Below, one piece after another: positions 62,951 to 64,000 of a stretch of 64,000 nt of DNA. Numbering within the stretch: the stretch's first letter is position 1; each line of letters begins with the position of its first letter. Origin of the DNA: Enterococcus sp. DIV0212c (lineage in GTDB: Bacteria; Bacillota; Bacilli; Lactobacillales; Enterococcaceae). The notes below the pieces were generated by a model, which was not told the DNA's origin, made no database searches, and worked only from the letters and a program-made list of their open reading frames with translations. The DNA is taken from positions 1 to 64,000 of the forward strand of contig NZ_JAFREN010000012.1 of the NCBI RefSeq assembly GCF_017377505.1, written 5' to 3'. Position numbers and translations under genes: made by a program.

Positions 62951-63637
62951 CTAATAAGTGATTACCCAATTAAATAGTGTGTCTGTCATTAAATGTCCCG
63001 TTTTTTCATCATAAATTTCCAGTACTACTTCGACACCATCCTTACGAGGATCATAGTTCTTTGAAGTATTTTTAAAATTCACTTTACACAGCACAAGATA
63101 ATTATGCTGATTTACGTTTCCAATATATCTGCCTAAGTAGTTACTTTCTTCTTTCTCTAAAGTTCCTTCTTCTGCATCTTTCCACTTCTTAGGAAGTATG
63201 GTTGCTTTATTTGGATAGTTATACTCAATTTTCCGTTCCTGTTGCTTTTTCTCTGCCTCATTCGTCTTATCAACTCTGTCAGTCAAATCAATCTCTTGCT
63301 CACCATAAATAGGAAGATGTCCACTATTTGTCTGAATCCCCGAATTATCGAGAATTAGATAGTTTCTTCTTATCTTTTGACTGTCTGTCAGATTCTGATT
63401 ATCCCTAACGCTGAAAACATATTGATTCAATCCTGCTAGGTCTTGTGTTTGCCCACGATAGCCGATCCATTCACGAAGTTCATCACGAATATATTGTGCT
63501 TCTTTTTTCTTTTCGTTCAATTCAATCATTTGCTGATTTCGAACCAACATTGATGCTAGCAACATAAACGATGTTCCTAATATAACTACTGCTACTAAAA
63601 CTTCTATCAGGGTCAAGCCATCTTCATCTTTTACCAT
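62951..63637 (-). CDS. Minor pilin (PilV/PulI-like prepilin)
   Basis: A 228-residue prepilin-like protein. A very short leader MVKDEDG is cleaved after Gly7, giving LTLIEVLVAVVILGTSFMLL with Glu at +5. The rest contains the helix extension NQQMIELNEKKKEAQYIRDELREW and a beta region without cysteine pairs. It is first gene of the pilus cluster, with SD AAGGAG and a promoter about 35-65 nt upstream. It resembles the PilV/PulI class by N-terminus and position. Confidence 0.82.
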   Translation of the reverse strand: MVKDEDGLTLIEVLVAVVILGTSFMLLASMLVRNQQMIELNEKKKEAQYIRDELREWIGYRGQTQDLAGLNQYVFSVRDNQNLTDSQKIRRNYLILDNSGIQTNSGHLPIYGEQEIDLTDRVDKTNEAEKKQQERKIEYNYPNKATILPKKWKDAEEGTLEKEESNYLGRYIGNVNQHNYLVLCKVNFKNTSKNYDPRKDGVEVVLEIYDEKTGHLMTDTLFNWVITY

Positions 63638-63673
63638 TAAAGTGACTCCTTCCTATAAAAATAACATATATAA

Positions 63674-63702
63674 ACTATAATAATTTCATAAAACCCCTAC
63701 AA
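63674..63702 (-). promoter_or_regulatory. Probable promoter of the type IV pilus operon
   Basis: On the minus strand TTGTAG (63697-63702), 17 nt, TATAGT (63674-63679), 37 nt upstream of the first pilin-like gene. Both elements overlap AACTATA repeats, which might be activator sites. Confidence 0.5.
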
Positions 63703-63956
63703 CTATAGAACTATACAGCACTGTTACGAAATTAACAATCCGTAAAATAACCATGTCATATAATCGGAAAATAAACATAAAATATAAATTTACCATTATT
63801 TTTAAATATTAAAATATAAACTATTTTAATAAAAACAGGTTTAAAAAACGTTCTATAAAACAATAAAAACAAACGTATCAATTCTTTTAAATTGATTTAA
63901 AAACATCATGAGCAGAAAACAATAAAATAGTCACCAGTAAAACAGCCCTTACTAAT

Positions 63957-63990
63957 ATTCATTTTTTTATAATAAAATAAAAAAATGAAT
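63957..63990. repeat. Perfect 14-bp AT-rich inverted repeat
   Basis: ATTCATTTTTTTAT (63957-63970) and ATAAAAAAATGAAT (63977-63990) are exact complements around a 6-nt loop. It is symmetrical in its A/T tracts, so it could be a weak bidirectional terminator for a gene just outside the window, or a protein-binding palindrome. Confidence 0.6.
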
Positions 63991-64000
63991 ACAACTTGTT

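Larger units (their letters stand above)
63638..64000. other. Gene-free AT-rich interval upstream of the pilus cluster
   Basis: About 363 bp with no convincing open frame. It holds the pilus promoter, three AACTATA repeats (63673, 63701, 63709) and an AT-rich palindrome at 63957-63990. It is extremely A-rich on the plus strand. The next gene to the right lies outside the window. Confidence 0.6.

Noticed and set aside
48333..63637. Reading the cluster as a comG competence pseudopilus or a type II secretion system
   Set aside because: A PilT retraction ATPase with its AIRNLIRE-like motif and a full PilM-N-O set are present, which comG lacks. No secretin or GspC-like gene is found, as a type II system would need.

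Overview
The window comes from a low-GC Gram-positive bacterium of the Lactobacillales, most probably an Enterococcus. The reasons are the D-alanylation operon (dltX-A-B-C-D), a BceAB-type transporter beside nrdD/nrdG, an AhpC plus domain-swapped AhpF pair, the block tmk-pstA-holB-ricT-yabA-rsmI, and Gram-positive SD sequences, sorting signals and regulatory boxes (LexA, GlnR, NrdR). Most genes read on the minus strand. I see no rRNA, tRNA, IS element, phage or CRISPR array.

Layout. 0-1.5 kb: an ECF41-type sigma factor and an AhpD-like target gene with a near-consensus ECF41 promoter between them. 1.5-6.5 kb: a nucleoside-salvage unit (ribokinase, GNAT, DcuC-family transporter, nucleoside hydrolase) under a LacI-family regulator with two candidate operators. 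6.5-23.7 kb: housekeeping genes including nusG-secE-rpmG, a c-di-AMP-binding CBS protein, murB, exonuclease III, ahpF-like/ahpC, lipoate ligase and an M42 peptidase. 23.8-28.3 kb: the dlt operon, with the small gene dltX. 28.6-31.5 kb: a BceAB-type transporter. 31.7-34.9 kb: nrdD and nrdG, separated by two tandem copies of a 120-bp structured element with compensatory base changes and then a terminator hairpin 20 nt before nrdG. 35-40.4 kb: SDR, photolyase, SOS-controlled dinB, and amtB-glnB with a GlnR box. 40.6-44.7 kb: rsmI, yabA, ricT, holB, pstA, tmk. 44.9-48.2 kb: a sortase-anchored surface protein, an O-methyltransferase and recR.

The most notable region is 48.3-63.7 kb. It is one unidirectional cluster of twelve genes encoding what looks like a complete type IV pilus machine of monoderm type: three prepilin-like minor subunits (one very large and lacking Glu5), extension ATPase PilB, retraction ATPase PilT, platform PilC, a major pilin, prepilin peptidase PilD, the PilM-N-O assembly complex, and a last gene for a 1324-residue membrane-tethered protein with a pectate-lyase-like adhesive domain. 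A retraction ATPase together with PilM/N/O sets it apart from the comG competence pseudopilus usual in this order. The large last protein is a candidate pilus-linked adhesin. No outer-membrane secretin or PilP is present, as expected for a Gram-positive cell.

Starts were moved to internal codons where a Shine-Dalgarno sequence decides (for example nusG, murB, recR, dinB, yabA and the padR-like gene). Functions rest on motif recognition and gene order read by eye; no database search was possible.
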